From: Globodera rostochiensis
Taxonomy: Eukaryota; Nematoda; Chromadorea; Rhabditida; Heteroderidae
DNA: 64,000 bases
Direction: 5' to 3'
Assembly (NCBI GenBank): GCA_018350325.1
Contig: JAEVLN010000022.1
Location: forward strand, 947,105-1,011,104
In this document: positions 47,473 to 58,500 of the stretch, piece by piece
How positions within the stretch are numbered: the stretch's first letter is position 1
How the letters are laid out: the number at the start of each line of letters is the position of its first letter
Position numbers and translations under genes: made by a program
Notes under the pieces: generated by a model
The model's database searches: none
What the model was told of the DNA's origin: nothing
The model's input: the letters and a program-made list of their open reading frames with translations, nothing else

Positions 47473-48090
47473 TCATATCTTATAGACCATCGCGAAGATA
47501 GAGCTCTTGTCAATACCAGAAGGGTAGCGGTCGGGTGGAAGGAGAGTGAAACCGATGCATCTAAAAACCAAGTCAGAACTTAAACTAAAAGACAAAAAGC
47601 ACCGGAGCGCGCGCGGAATCCCTTGGCATGGATTGATGTCAGATTTGTTGAAGCATGCCAGGATACGACGGACTTTCAAGTGTTCCTCACAGTACTCCAA
47701 CAAGTCGACGAAATTTTCACGCTTAAAAGTATAAAATAATGAAATAGTTATAATTTTGTATACCGATAGCGTGGACGAAAAAAGTTTTGATGGAATAAAG
47801 AGAGCTAAAGTGTTCTTCTCGGCTAAATGGCAACACCACCCCTCAGCAACATCTGAAAGTTTGATAATAGTAGTAAGAACAAAAAAACTGAACAAACTGT
47901 TCACTAAACCAGCCACAGCACTTCTATCTACATTTTCAATGTTAGCGATGTCAGGAGCACCACGTGAGGCCCGGGCAGTCCGGATTACAACTGAAGAACA
48001 TATAGCATTTACACTTAACTACGTAAGTGTTAGGCGAACTTACGAATTACTCAACGACAGATTCAACGGTTTACTTGATAAAGTCGACAT
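47473..48090 (-). CDS. Ornithine decarboxylase antizyme, +1 programmed frameshift
   Basis: Inhibits and targets ornithine decarboxylase for degradation, limiting polyamines. Five exons: 48090-48044, 47990-47910, 47852-47764, 47721-47603 and 47560-47473, with introns of 42-57 nt. ORF1 (28 codons, MSTLSSKPLN...) ends TGG TGC TCC TGA at 47962-47951. The downstream frame is +1: skipping one base continues DIANIENV and on to LALFIPSKLF, NFVDLLEYCEEHL, ILACFNK, IGFTLLPPDRYP and the end IFAMVYKI, which matches the antizyme C-terminal domain. Total spliced length is 424 nt = 3x141+1, giving 140 residues only if one frame change occurs. An in-frame stop precedes the ATG. The protein is short for the family. 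An opposite-strand ORF here is a shadow. Confidence 0.9.
47951..47962 (-). promoter_or_regulatory. Programmed +1 ribosomal frameshift site of antizyme
   Basis: Minus-strand TGG TGC TCC TGA C: the ribosome reads TCC, then slips +1 over the slow stop codon to read GAC. In other animals this shift is promoted by polyamines. The TGGTGCTCCTGA dodecamer is the same as the classic animal antizyme site. Confidence 0.88.
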
Positions 48091-48916
48091 TTCGATGTTA
48101 AGCTAATGTAAAATGATTGCTGTAAAATAAATGAATGAAAGTGATGACATTACGTTATAATATGAAGAATCGAAAACTGCTAAAGGTGTGACGCGGCAAA
48201 TAAATGGATTTTTATGTTCCTTTTTAACGTTGTATAAAGTAAGGAGAGGAGCTCATTGAGAAATAATCGATCCTTCGAGGGTACACATTAAACGAGTAGT
48301 CTTTGGGGATGAGAAATGAAAAATAAGAAAAGAGCATGGAAAAAGGAGAGGATAGCAAGAAAAGAACATTTGAAGGGGTGCTTGCATTATTCTCTTATCG
48401 TATTTCGCAGCAAAGGTGCACAATTTATGTACACATACACACATATGTACATATGTACAAAATCGGCTAATTCTGATATGTCTGAAAAAAGGGGTTTAAG
48501 TTTTGTGTTTACAATGCAGTACAAGTCCAACAGCTTGGCTAACGATTTTAAGGGACAAGTAAAAATTATCGTAATTTTACACAAATAAAATATTATAATT
48601 TGCTGAAATAGAACGGCACAAAATGCCGCCGACTCAGCTAACATAGGCTTAAAGCCGTGATTTGTCCATTGGACTTGAGTGAGTTTTTTTTTATCCGATT
48701 GAGTCGTTGAATCCAAGTTTTGTGCTTTTGCGAAACGCCAAACGAATGAAAAATTTTCAAATTTATTTATTTTGGCATTTTGTTGTTAAAAAAAAGTCCA
48801 TAAAATATTTGTTTTTTTATTTTCAAGGACAGCAGTTTTGTTTTAAAGCAATTTTTGATCCACGTGAAGTCGTTTTAAGTACAAAAATGCGTGACTTTTA
48901 AAATTAAGCTATTAAA
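48091..48916. other. Divergent intergenic region
   Basis: Promoter region between antizyme (-) and CDC27 (+). A stretch of alternating ACATACACACATATGTACATATGTAC-like sequence lies near 48430-48460. No exon is supported. Confidence 0.6.
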
Positions 48917-51900
48917 ATGCTGAAAGGAATTGGTTCGCTCAACTTATTTTCGAGCCCATCTGGTGAAAATGAATGTGTCCATTCCAGATCGATTGAAGTA
49001 AGTAACTAGCCTTCATTTACCATAAAATGATTTGCTTTTGTCAAAGGAACTGATTGAGACGAGCCTGGAGCATTTTGCTATCGATGACGCTGTTGTTCTG
49101 GCGGAGGCGTATTGCAATCGAGGTTGTTCATTTGCGCCGTCAACCCTGGTTAACACATCCGTAATTTAGTTGGTTCTGAACGGTCGCTGCTTTTATTGGC
49201 GCATTGTTTAACACGAACACAAAATCTCGAGAATGCTTACCATTTCTTGAAAATGTCCAATCCCCAATCGATGAAAATGGCCAAGTCGCGCTATATGTTT
49301 GCCCTGTGCGCATTTGCACAAGATCGGTAAGTGTTCCATTGTTCTTCCGCTTATTTTGAAAGTGATCGGATTTTTGTTGAATAATTTAATTGCGTAATTA
49401 TGGCGCTTTTTTAGTCTACAGGAAGCTGAATCAATGCTTCGGGATGATAAAGTCGTTGACAAAGTCGAATTACATCCCGTTTTTTTCGGCACAAATTCAC
49501 TCCCTTACGCGCATTCACTTTTGGCAAATATATTACGGTAAGTGACGTTAAAGTTCGAGTCAAAAAGCGATTTGTCAGGAAAAATTAGCCGCTTTCGGAT
49601 CGGAAAATAGATGTATTTGCAATGAGAAATAGCCTTATAGCATGTTTCTGTTGTCATTCTCAAAACCATCAAAAGTTACAAATATATTGAACCAAACCTT
49701 CACATTAAGGGAGACAAACCGAGTCGAGTGCGCAAAATCACATTTTGCAAGTTCAATTCGAAATTGTGCTATGCTGTGGTCTTCGATACGATCTTATTGC
49801 GAGGTACACTATATGAATCATTTCATTTCAAGGGACTTTCTACATAACGGAAAACCTGGTCCGATTACCCGGATTCAGGATCTGGATCCTGGTCTGAGGT
49901 TATCTGGGGAGTGAAAATACCTGGATCTGGATTTACCAGGATTAAAAATTGGTTTCCAGGGTGCCCTGATCCTGGGAAAATACCCGGGTTTCGGATTAGG
50001 AGTCCTGGAAAATCCAGGTCCGGTCCGATCTCTAGACTTTTTATTTCCAAAAGCAATCTTTGTTTTGTTTTATATGTTTTTCTTTATTCATATTTTTCTC
50101 GTTTCAGCTTGGCGGAGAATCTGTTCGTGACCATATGCAGCCATTAGTAACATTAGTCTCAACAGAAAACGCGTTGAGAAAAGTTTGAGAATGTTCACAC
50201 AAAACTTATTTTTGAATTTAAATTTTTAGAGTGTTTCTGAAGAGAGGCAAGCACAGCAAGAGGATTATGTGATGAGTACACCGGTCACAAAAGCGAAAGC
50301 TGTCGAGGAACGGCGGCGAGCCTTCACTCCCGAGAGGAGAAGGTTCAGGCTCAAATGACAATGTTTAGCTTTTATCGAAGACACCACAGAGCCACCAGAC
50401 TCCGTTCCACCGCTTCTGATGGCCGATTTTTTGCGGCCCGTACGCTTTCGACCGCCTTAAGGGCAAGCGAAAATTCACCGCTGACCAGGCTTAACAAAGT
50501 GAACACGGAGGCAGCGCTAAAGCAGGCGATCATTGCTCCACTGATTGAGTCAAAGCAACTGGAGGTGAGTGTGGTGAGGGGCGGACATGGTGGAGAACAA
50601 CCCAACAAATTCATGTCCAATGGGCACCACCGGATTTTTCATTAACAAATTAATGATCTGCCATTTTTAGACCAAAATGAACAAAAAAAATTTTTTTTAG
50701 GACGGTGATGAACACGAATTGAGCAACAAGAGGATAACACGCCGAGCGGCGGCGGCTGCCGCTGCCGCGGTTTCTAAGGAAACAACAAACTATGAGCATT
50801 GGCCAGACTTAATACACCGTAAGGATTTGTTTATTTTACACAATTTTGTGACTTAAATATTCCACAATCATCTTAGACGAATTTGCCGGATGGTTTGTGC
50901 AATTAGCCGTTGTTCAAGAATGTCTTTCACGTTTCCGCTCGTCCGAGGCGTTGGCTATTCTTCAGGAGTTGAACCCGTTTCTTGCCCAATTGCCCCTTTC
51001 ATTGGAACTCCGTGCGCGCATTTTCTTCGAAAATGGCGAGTACAAAAGATCATGCGAGGTGAACATTCTCAAGCAGTACAGAGAGAGAGATCAGCAAATC
51101 GGCGAAGATTTTGGTCAACAAATGTTTTTACTCTTCTTTTAGGTCTTCGAAGAAATACGCCGTCTTTATCCCCGTCATTTGCATGGCATGGAAATATACA
51201 GCACGGCACTTTGGCAGCTCCACGACTCGAAGAAGTTATCAGCACTCGCATCGAAAATGGCCGAAATTGCAAGAAATCAACCACAAACCTGGTGTATTGC
51301 AGGGAATTGCTTCAGGTGAATAAAGTGAAACGTTAATTCAATTTCAATTTTTTTTTTGTTAAAGCGTTGAGAAGCAACATGAAACGGCAATTGGTAGTGT
51401 AAAACAAATAAGACGTTAGCATAATAAGTGAAATATTTTGCTTTTGAAGAATGTTTGGAACGAGCAATTCGTCTTGATCATCGTTTTGCTTATGCATATT
51501 CACTGCTCGGCCATGAGCTCATTGATATGAATGATTTTGGCCGTGCAGCACAAGCCTTTCGAAAGGCCGTTCAGTTTTCGCCCAACGACTATCGGGCGTG
51601 GTACGGTCTGGGCCTGGTGCATTTCAAGGTCAAACTGATGAGCAACAACTTTTTCTGTTTGTAATTTATATATTGTTGGTTAAGGAGGAACAGTTGCCAA
51701 TGGCCAGAATAAATTTGCTTCGTGCAGTGAGCATCAATCCAAACAACAATGTCCTCTTGTGCCAATTGGCCGTTATTGAGCAGGCCCTTCACAACAGTGA
51801 CACGGTCGGTGGTTAATTCATAGATTCAAATTTAAACAACAAAAATAAACGGATAATGATGATTTAGGCAATGCAATATCTTGAAAGTGCTCTCAAACAT

Positions 51901-52531
51901 TCACCAAATAATGTGCCGTGTCGATTTCACAAGGTCTGAATGTTTCAAAGTCGGGATTAGGTTAAACACTTGGCCGGGTTAGCCGGAATTGTCGTCTTCA
52001 AAAACTGAGGCATCTTGTTTCTGGCCGGGCGAATTCCCTAATTGTAAGCCGAATGTTGGTGTTGACCCGAGAAAATTAGGTTAGTGAAAGGAATGCTTTT
52101 TTCCCAACATTTTGAATTGTTTCTTTATTGAAACGCGCCTCAGTTTGGGGAGGCGAAGACTTACTTTTTGGGATTTTTTAATGCGAATTTAAAACTTAAC
52201 AAACTAAAACGGACAATTTAGGCCAGATTGCTGTTTGACGTTGGCAATTACGAGGCCGCACGGGTGGAGCTGGAGGAGCTTCGAGTTTTGTCGCCCGACG
52301 AGGCGCACGTTTTCTTTTTGTTGGGCCGTGTCAACCGAAAGTTGGGCAACACACATTTGGCATTGCTGAATTTCAGGCACCGTTTTGTGGCCATTTTAAT
52401 TTTGTTTTTTCACATTATAAATTGAAACTGAAACTTTCTGCAGTTGGGCAACGGAAATTGACCCGCGAGGGGAACAGAACAATTCGGCACTGACACAGGA
52501 CAAGGGCCCCTACGATGATGAGCCAATTTGA
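48917..52531 (+). CDS. mat-1: CDC27/APC3, TPR subunit of anaphase-promoting complex
   Basis: Scaffold subunit of the APC/C ubiquitin ligase. From ATG 48917: the N-terminal TPRs with ELIETSLEHFAIDDAVVLAE, SERSLLLLAHCLTRT, MFALCAFAQDRLQEAESML and FFGTNSLPYAHSLLANIL (matching the N-terminal dimer part). A disordered middle has RRRAFTPERRR and SPLTRLNKVN. The C-terminal TPRs have LAVVQECLSRFRSSEAL, HLHGMEIYSTALWQLHD, RAIRLDHRFAYAYSLLGHE, YRAWYGLGLVHFK, NPNNNVLLCQLAV, CRFHKARLLF and THLALLNFSWATEIDPRG. The end DDEPI (stop 52529-52531) corresponds to the conserved DDEEPI block, so the C-terminal acidic tail of vertebrates is absent. More than a dozen exons. The symbol is by C. elegans orthology, inferred. 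Confidence 0.92.
49858..50030. repeat. CCAGGATCC-type word island in CDC27 intron
   Basis: ACCTGGTCC, GGATCTGGATCCTGG, ACCTGGATCTGG, TTTACCAGGATT, TTTCCAGGG and AAATCCAGGTCC words. Same composition and word type as 25440-25640. Confidence 0.6.
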
Positions 52532-53168
52532 AAGAGTTTGTGATTGTGTCATTGCCAGTGTGTAATATTTCTTATTTTGCTCATTTGTTCGCATCTGTGT
52601 TTTCAGTTTTTCAATGAAAATATATTATAATGTGTGTATGTGTGCTGCGTTTACCCATTTCTTTATTGCTGCTGCTGTTTCATTCATTATTTTTTTTTGG
52701 TGGAGAATGATCGGAATGATTCGTCCGTCGTCGTTTTATGCCAATTAAATGCGTTATGCATCCGCTTTTATTTTATTGTTTATCACTTATATTATATATA
52801 TTGACCTTTTGGGCTTCAAACCGAACCGAAAGTTTTTCGTTTTGTTTAGCTGAAGGATTTTTGGAAATGATAATGGGCGTTCTTTTATTTTTTAAATATT
52901 ATAATTTAACTAAAAAATTAGTTTTGAAAATGGGATGTTTGTTTGGGTTCGTTTCGTTCCTGAACGACATGTAAACAACAGTTTTTCCTTTCATTAGCGT
53001 AATCGATTTTGGGTTTTTGCCCACCATCGCTCGCTGTGCTCATAGGTTGTAGGTAGCGAGTGAGAGCACTGACAGACACTTACAAATTTGACATGATCAA
53101 TGAATGACCATTTATTCTTCATTTTACTTATTGTTTCAGTCAAAAGGTACACTTATTAATCCTCCAAC
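52532..53168. other. Intergenic spacer
   Basis: 3' region of CDC27 and upstream region of the tetraspanin. AT-rich; no exon or repeat was supported. Confidence 0.55.
53131..53139 (+). promoter_or_regulatory. Possible trans-splice acceptor of tetraspanin
   Basis: TTGTTTCAG lies 29 nt before the tetraspanin ATG, with no ATG between, as expected for spliced-leader addition in a nematode. Confidence 0.35.
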
Positions 53169-54285
53169 ATGGTTTACGGATATGGTAACAAAGTGGTCAA
53201 ATCGCTCATGTTCTTCACAAATTTTGCAATTTTCTTTCTCGGTGTTCTCGTCTTCACATTTTCTCTTTGGGTAGTGTTGTGATCTCTTTCCAAAGTTATT
53301 TGTTCTTTTTTTTCCATTCAATTTTAGGCAAACTTGGACCGGGACTTTTCTGCACATTTGCGAGATTTTGCTGAGCAAGCAAAGATTGACGAACATTTTG
53401 TGAATGAACTCGCCCAGGTAGGAGCTTAAACGTTTTTTGATCGGGTTGAGTCCAATTCATGTTCTTTTGGAACCCGGGTTTGATTTTAAATTTTGTATTG
53501 TTAAACCGGTACCAATTTTGATTGAGAAGTCCGGTCCCCGCTTAATCTGCTGGTAACCTAAGCGTAGGGAAGGCAATTTCAACAAATCATTTATTCATTT
53601 CTTAATTCTTTCAGTATGAAGCGTCGCTTTGGGTTTGTTCTGTTGTTGGATTTAGACTCAAAATATGAAAACATATAATTTTTAGATTTTGGTTGCTGTC
53701 GGCGCCCTGCTTCTCGTTGTTGGATTTTTGGGATGTTGTGGAACTGCTTGCGAAAGTAATGTCCTGCTTACTCTGGTACGCTCTGTTTGCTTCTCCCCCT
53801 ATTTTTTTTATTGTTGTTGCTATTAACAAACTTTAGTATTTTGTGGTCATTCTCATTTTGGCCCTTGTCGAGTTTCTCACTGTGCTGGCGATGTTCACCA
53901 ACCGCGCGGAACTGTTCGAGTCCGTGCACAACGCGTTCATTGAAAGCTCAAAAACTGCGGACGGTCGGCGCAACCTCAAGCCCATTCAGACCGCCTTGAA
54001 CTGTTGCGGGGCCACCGTTGAGAGTCAACATTTCTATCTGGCTGAGGGACTTTGCACCGGCTCACTGCACAACGCCGTAAGAGACCGAGATCGCTAATTG
54101 CGAATTAGCCGTCGAGACAACGACTGTTTCAGGATGATTGCTATACGGTTTTGGCCGCCAAACTGAACAGCGATGCCGTGCTGGTCAGTGCCGTTCTGCT
54201 TCTGCTCGCTCAGTTCTTCTCCATGTTCTTCTCATGCGTCCTCTGCAAGGCGTTCCGTGAGCGCGGTCCCATTTATTTTGTTTGA
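53169..54285 (+). CDS. Tetraspanin
   Basis: Four-pass membrane organiser protein. Segment 1 is SLMFFTNFAIFFLGVLVFTF. A first small loop follows, then segment 2 ILVAVGALLLVVGFLGCCG with the conserved GCCGT/CES pattern, and segment 3 YFVVILILALVEFLTVL. The large extracellular loop contains the signature CCG (in ALNCCGAT) plus further cysteines (GLCTGS, DDCY), and segment 4 is AVLLLLAQFFSMFFSCVLC with juxtamembrane cysteines likely to be palmitoylated. The C-terminus is very short (ERGPIYFV). Six exons, all with canonical introns. The large loop is on the small side for the family. The paralogue cannot be assigned. Confidence 0.93.
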
Positions 54286-55539
54286 TTTATTTTACAACAA
54301 TTTATGTCACTTTTAATTTCAAGAACTCTCGCATTTATTTATGTTCTTGCCATTAATTCATTTCCTTGAAAACGCATTCGAATTTATGAGATGGGGTTTT
54401 TTTTTTGTCTTTGTTTTACTTATAAGCAAACAAACATTTTTGAACCACACCACTTACTTAACTCTGTTATTTTTTTAAAACGCAATGCTGACACCGCCAA
54501 CATCTGATAAATAATAATGATTAATTCAATGTGATAATACAATTTGCCTAAATGTTGGCGGTGTCACTTCACTTAATTCATTCCCATTTTAATCATTTAA
54601 ATTTTAAAGTTAAGTGAATAAATAATTTTTCTTTTCTCTTTTTTTGAGAGTATTGGATTGGGATGGCTTCATCTAAAAATATCTATTCTCGCGTGGGAGA
54701 TTACATTAAAAAATTAGTCATTAGAGGGGATGTTAATGTTCTATCGGTTGGTTGCTTCTTCTCCGTAATTTTGGGAGCAAAGCAAAAACACGCGCGATCG
54801 ATCAGTTTGGTTGGTGGTGGTGGTGGTGCTGGTAGTGCGTTATGGTCGCGCAGCTGCTGAAAGACTCGATTTGCTCACAGAGTCTACACAATTATACATA
54901 TATAGCAGCATACACACACATTATGTGATGATGATGATGATGATCAAATGATGATCACATACTGACACGTGAACTTTGCTGTGGGGGGGGGGGGGGGTTG
55001 GGGAACGATTGAACGCGCGCAGAGACAGAAAAAGAAGAAAAGGGGAGCCGACGTGGAGCGGTCGCGCTACTACGATTTTGAAAGGGGCAAGAAGGAATAA
55101 AACAAAGGGAGGGGGAAGAGACGTGAAGTGGGGGGAGGGCGGGGGAGGGGAGACACTCCAGTCAGCAAGTCTACGCCCGCACAAATGGTGCAGCGACTGG
55201 GGGGCTAAATCCAGAATAAGACGGACACGGACGGCTAAAACGGAACTGTGAGGGGCAAAGTCTACACAACACATATATGTGTACATATGTTTGTTACTCG
55301 TAACCAACAATTTGTGTATAGTGAATAAAATTGTATTATTTGTTTACGTTTACCCTATACATATGTATTGAGAGCATCTATGTACATATAGCTACTACAA
55401 ATGAAAACAAAATTTATTAAATGAATTTTGTTGTAAATATTTGTGAATAAAATTGCCAAATGATTGGCGTCTGTCTATGTTTAACTGTCATCTTTTAGCA
55501 TGCTCATCAGATCAAAATTTGATCGCCACAAATTTACTT
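54286..55539. other. Intergenic region with hairpin, microsatellites, G run
   Basis: Contains a perfect 15-bp inverted repeat (54489-54503 with 54552-54566), GATGAT repeats near 54926-54960, a run of about 14 G near 54986-54999, and ACATATATGTGTACATATG stretches near 55268-55290. ORFs here (for example 54663 on +) are low-complexity and unsupported. Confidence 0.6.
54489..54566. repeat. Perfect 15-bp inverted repeat (hairpin, 48-nt loop)
   Basis: Arms TGACACCGCCAACAT and ATGTTGGCGGTGTCA. It lies about 200 bp downstream of the tetraspanin stop, so it may be in its 3' UTR; it could also be the ends of a very small MITE. Confidence 0.85.
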
Positions 55540-58500
55540 ATGTTCCAAAGTGCTGCAACAAAAAGTGCCTTCTTTCCCTTCTTCTCCTATTCCATTTCCC
55601 CTCCGTTTTGTCCGTTCACATTTGTTTTTGTCGTCTTTTTGCTGTTGCCAATCAACAACAACGCCTTCACTGACAACACCAACCTGTTGGTGGACAACGA
55701 ATTTTCCGCTGATGTCATTTCCCAAGCGTTTGTCCAGACCGGCTCGGAGCTTCACTATTTCCGAGACATTTCACATCAACAGGACGGTGGACCAACTTTC
55801 TTGGCATCGTCTACAAGTGCCAACAAAGTGAACGATGGGTACGATTTGTGCTGTGTCAATTTTTGAAAAAAAACAAAAAAAATAAAAATTTTTTTATTTA
55901 GGCTGGAAGCGGAGAATAATGCCGGGAAAAAGAAATTGTTTGAAGCGGAGTCAACCGATTTTGGCAAAAGCGTTTTGGGGGTCAGTGAAGGCTTTCCAAT
56001 CGTTTAAATGAGCAATTGATTGGGAACGCGAACTTCAACATGTACACCAACAACAACAACACTTCTTTAGGTCCCTGTCCAACGTCGCGTGTTTTTGTCC
56101 AATCCAGGCGACAAGAACCTCATCATTTCAGCAATAACGAGCTCTTCAATCAGTTTCCATTGCTCTTTTGTGGAACAAAAAGTGGGTAAATTTAAAGTTT
56201 TTTTCGCTTTTTTTTTAATGGAAATTTATATTCCATTTATGTCAAAAATAAAATTCAGTCACTTGCGCCGCAGCAACAAACTTTTTTTCGAGTGTTTTTT
56301 CTTCCTGTTCTGGAACATTTTGGACTTCAACAGGAAGTGATCAAAGTGCACACTTCTGTCGGCACCTTTTCTCATCGAGTCCAGGGCGAATCTGTTGGAA
56401 ATCCCTACCGAATACGGTGGGAATATTTTTAAATAACAACAATTGCAATCGTTTCCATTCATTAAAGGTCTTTCCTGGGCATTCGTCTGCCATTGAATGC
56501 CACTTTTTCGGCACCTTTTAGTCTTCATAATCCACATTCCAAAACAATGATACTTTCGGAATTGTTTGTCAGCGATTGCAATGTCAGAATTGAGCTGAAC
56601 GATGGCACTTTGGTGTCGAAGAAGCAGCGTACTGAGGACGACAAAAAGGAACCAATCCATTGGGTTAGTGTTGCTTGAATTAAGCCTATTTTTGGTTAGT
56701 GGTTGCTTGAATTAAGCCTATTTTGGGTTAGTGGTTGCTTGAATTAAGCCTATTTTTGGTTAGTGTTGCTTGAATTAAGCCTATTTTGGGTTAGTGTTGC
56801 TTGAATTAAGCCTATTTTGGGTTAGTGTTGCTTGAATAAGCCTTGCTTGAATTAAGCCTATTTTGGGTTAGTGGTTGCTTGAATTAAGCCTATTTTGGGT
56901 TAGTGGTTGCTTGAATTAAGCCTATTTTTGGTTAGTGTTGCTTGAATTAAGCCTATTTTGGGTTAGTGTTGCTTGAATTAAGCCTATTTTTGGTTAGTGG
57001 TTGCTTGAATTAAGCCTATTTTGGGTTAGTGGTTGATTTAAGTCTTTTTACCCCTCTTGTTTAGCGCTTTCGGCCATTTGAAACGAGAGAAATTGGCAAG
57101 ACAAAAGTGCTGGGCAATGTCGAGCGCAACAGCACATCATTTATTGTGGCAAAAATGCGAAATATGGGGCATCAATCGTCCAATGCTCAAAGCATTCCAA
57201 TCGCAATGCATGAGAAGTCTGAACTGAAAGAGGAGCCTTTGGATCAACTGCTAATATTTGCGGTTGGAGTGCAGGTAATAATAAAAAAAAGGCAACCTCT
57301 GATTATTAACAAAATAAAATAGAAAAAATTTAATTATTTACACTATGGCGGGGAACGAACTCAACGCGCGCTGTTTGACTAATACAATAACATGCAAAAA
57401 ATGTAGGTCTCCCGCCGTCGAGACCTATTCCCGACTGTTGATCTGCTCGATTTTGGCCTTGTCCAAGCGGGTGGCCAAATCCGTCCGTTGACGTTCAGCG
57501 TGTACAGCTCGCTGGAGCGTGGTGTTGAAATTGAATCAGTTTATGTTGGAAAGCAGACGCGGGGCGTGTACTTGCAGTTCGAGTCACGACCGCCCATATC
57601 CATCAAAGGCGGCGCAAAGGGTCAACCAGGTGGGCAACCCGTTCATTTGCATTGTCTTTTTGGCCATTCATTGCTGATCTTTTTCCAGGCTTGCCCATAA
57701 CAGTTGCAAGTGTGAACATTGACACACGTCAACCAAATCTTGCGGAATTGAGAGACGCGGAGGACGACGGAACTACCAAAGACAGCACCGAGCAGCAGTT
57801 GGAACAGCGTGGGCGGGAAGGCTCTGATGAAAACAGTGAAATGGTCACGGTTCGGCGTGGGACGGTGGTGGCCGAGACCAGAGGCGGCAATTACAAAGTG
57901 TCCATCCCATTTCGAGCAGTCATTTACCGGGGGTAATTTGGCTGGAGGGGATGAACACAAAGGGTGATTAAAATGACGAACGCTTTTCAGGCAGTTGGAG
58001 CACGACATGGAAGCCACAGCCTTCCACCAGGGCTTGGACCCGATCGTTCACAGAGAGGTCACCATCACAAACTCGTTGCCCTTTGGACTGGCCATTTGGG
58101 GTATCAAATTGGCGAAGAATGCGAAAGACGCGTTTCAAGTGAGTCAAAATTATCGGGTTGGTCGAAACGGTTCCTCTACATCGACTCGTTCCCTTTTTAA
58201 CGAGTTAATATTTTACCGATTGGTTGTCCATTTGTTTGTCATGTCATTCCCAAAACAATTGTTCAGGCCTCACTCGTCTCCGATCCTGCGGTCGTCCTCT
58301 TTCCGGGCCAGTCTCTGCCCACATTTTTGCTCACTTACCTTCGCAAGCAGTCCATCAACTTCTCTTCCAAAATCATACTTAACACCAATGTTACAACTTA
58401 CAAATTTCCGATCGTTGTTTTTGGTGGTGATCTTCAGGTATGTGGAATGAATTTTTTTTTTTACATTTTATACCCCTTCAATTTTGTGTGTTAAGATACG

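Noticed and set aside
47756..48106. Plus-strand ORF of 116 codons
   Set aside because: It lies opposite the antizyme exons. The minus strand has canonical introns and family match; the plus frame runs through those introns.
54663..54860. Plus-strand ORF MASSKNIYSRV...
   Set aside because: No splice partner, homology or codon pattern; it lies in a low-complexity intergenic stretch.
57345..57400. tRNA-like 3' half on the minus strand (GAGTTCGTTCCCCGCCA)
   Set aside because: Only a T-arm-like and acceptor-like stretch is present; no matching D-arm, anticodon arm or 5' acceptor strand was found upstream.
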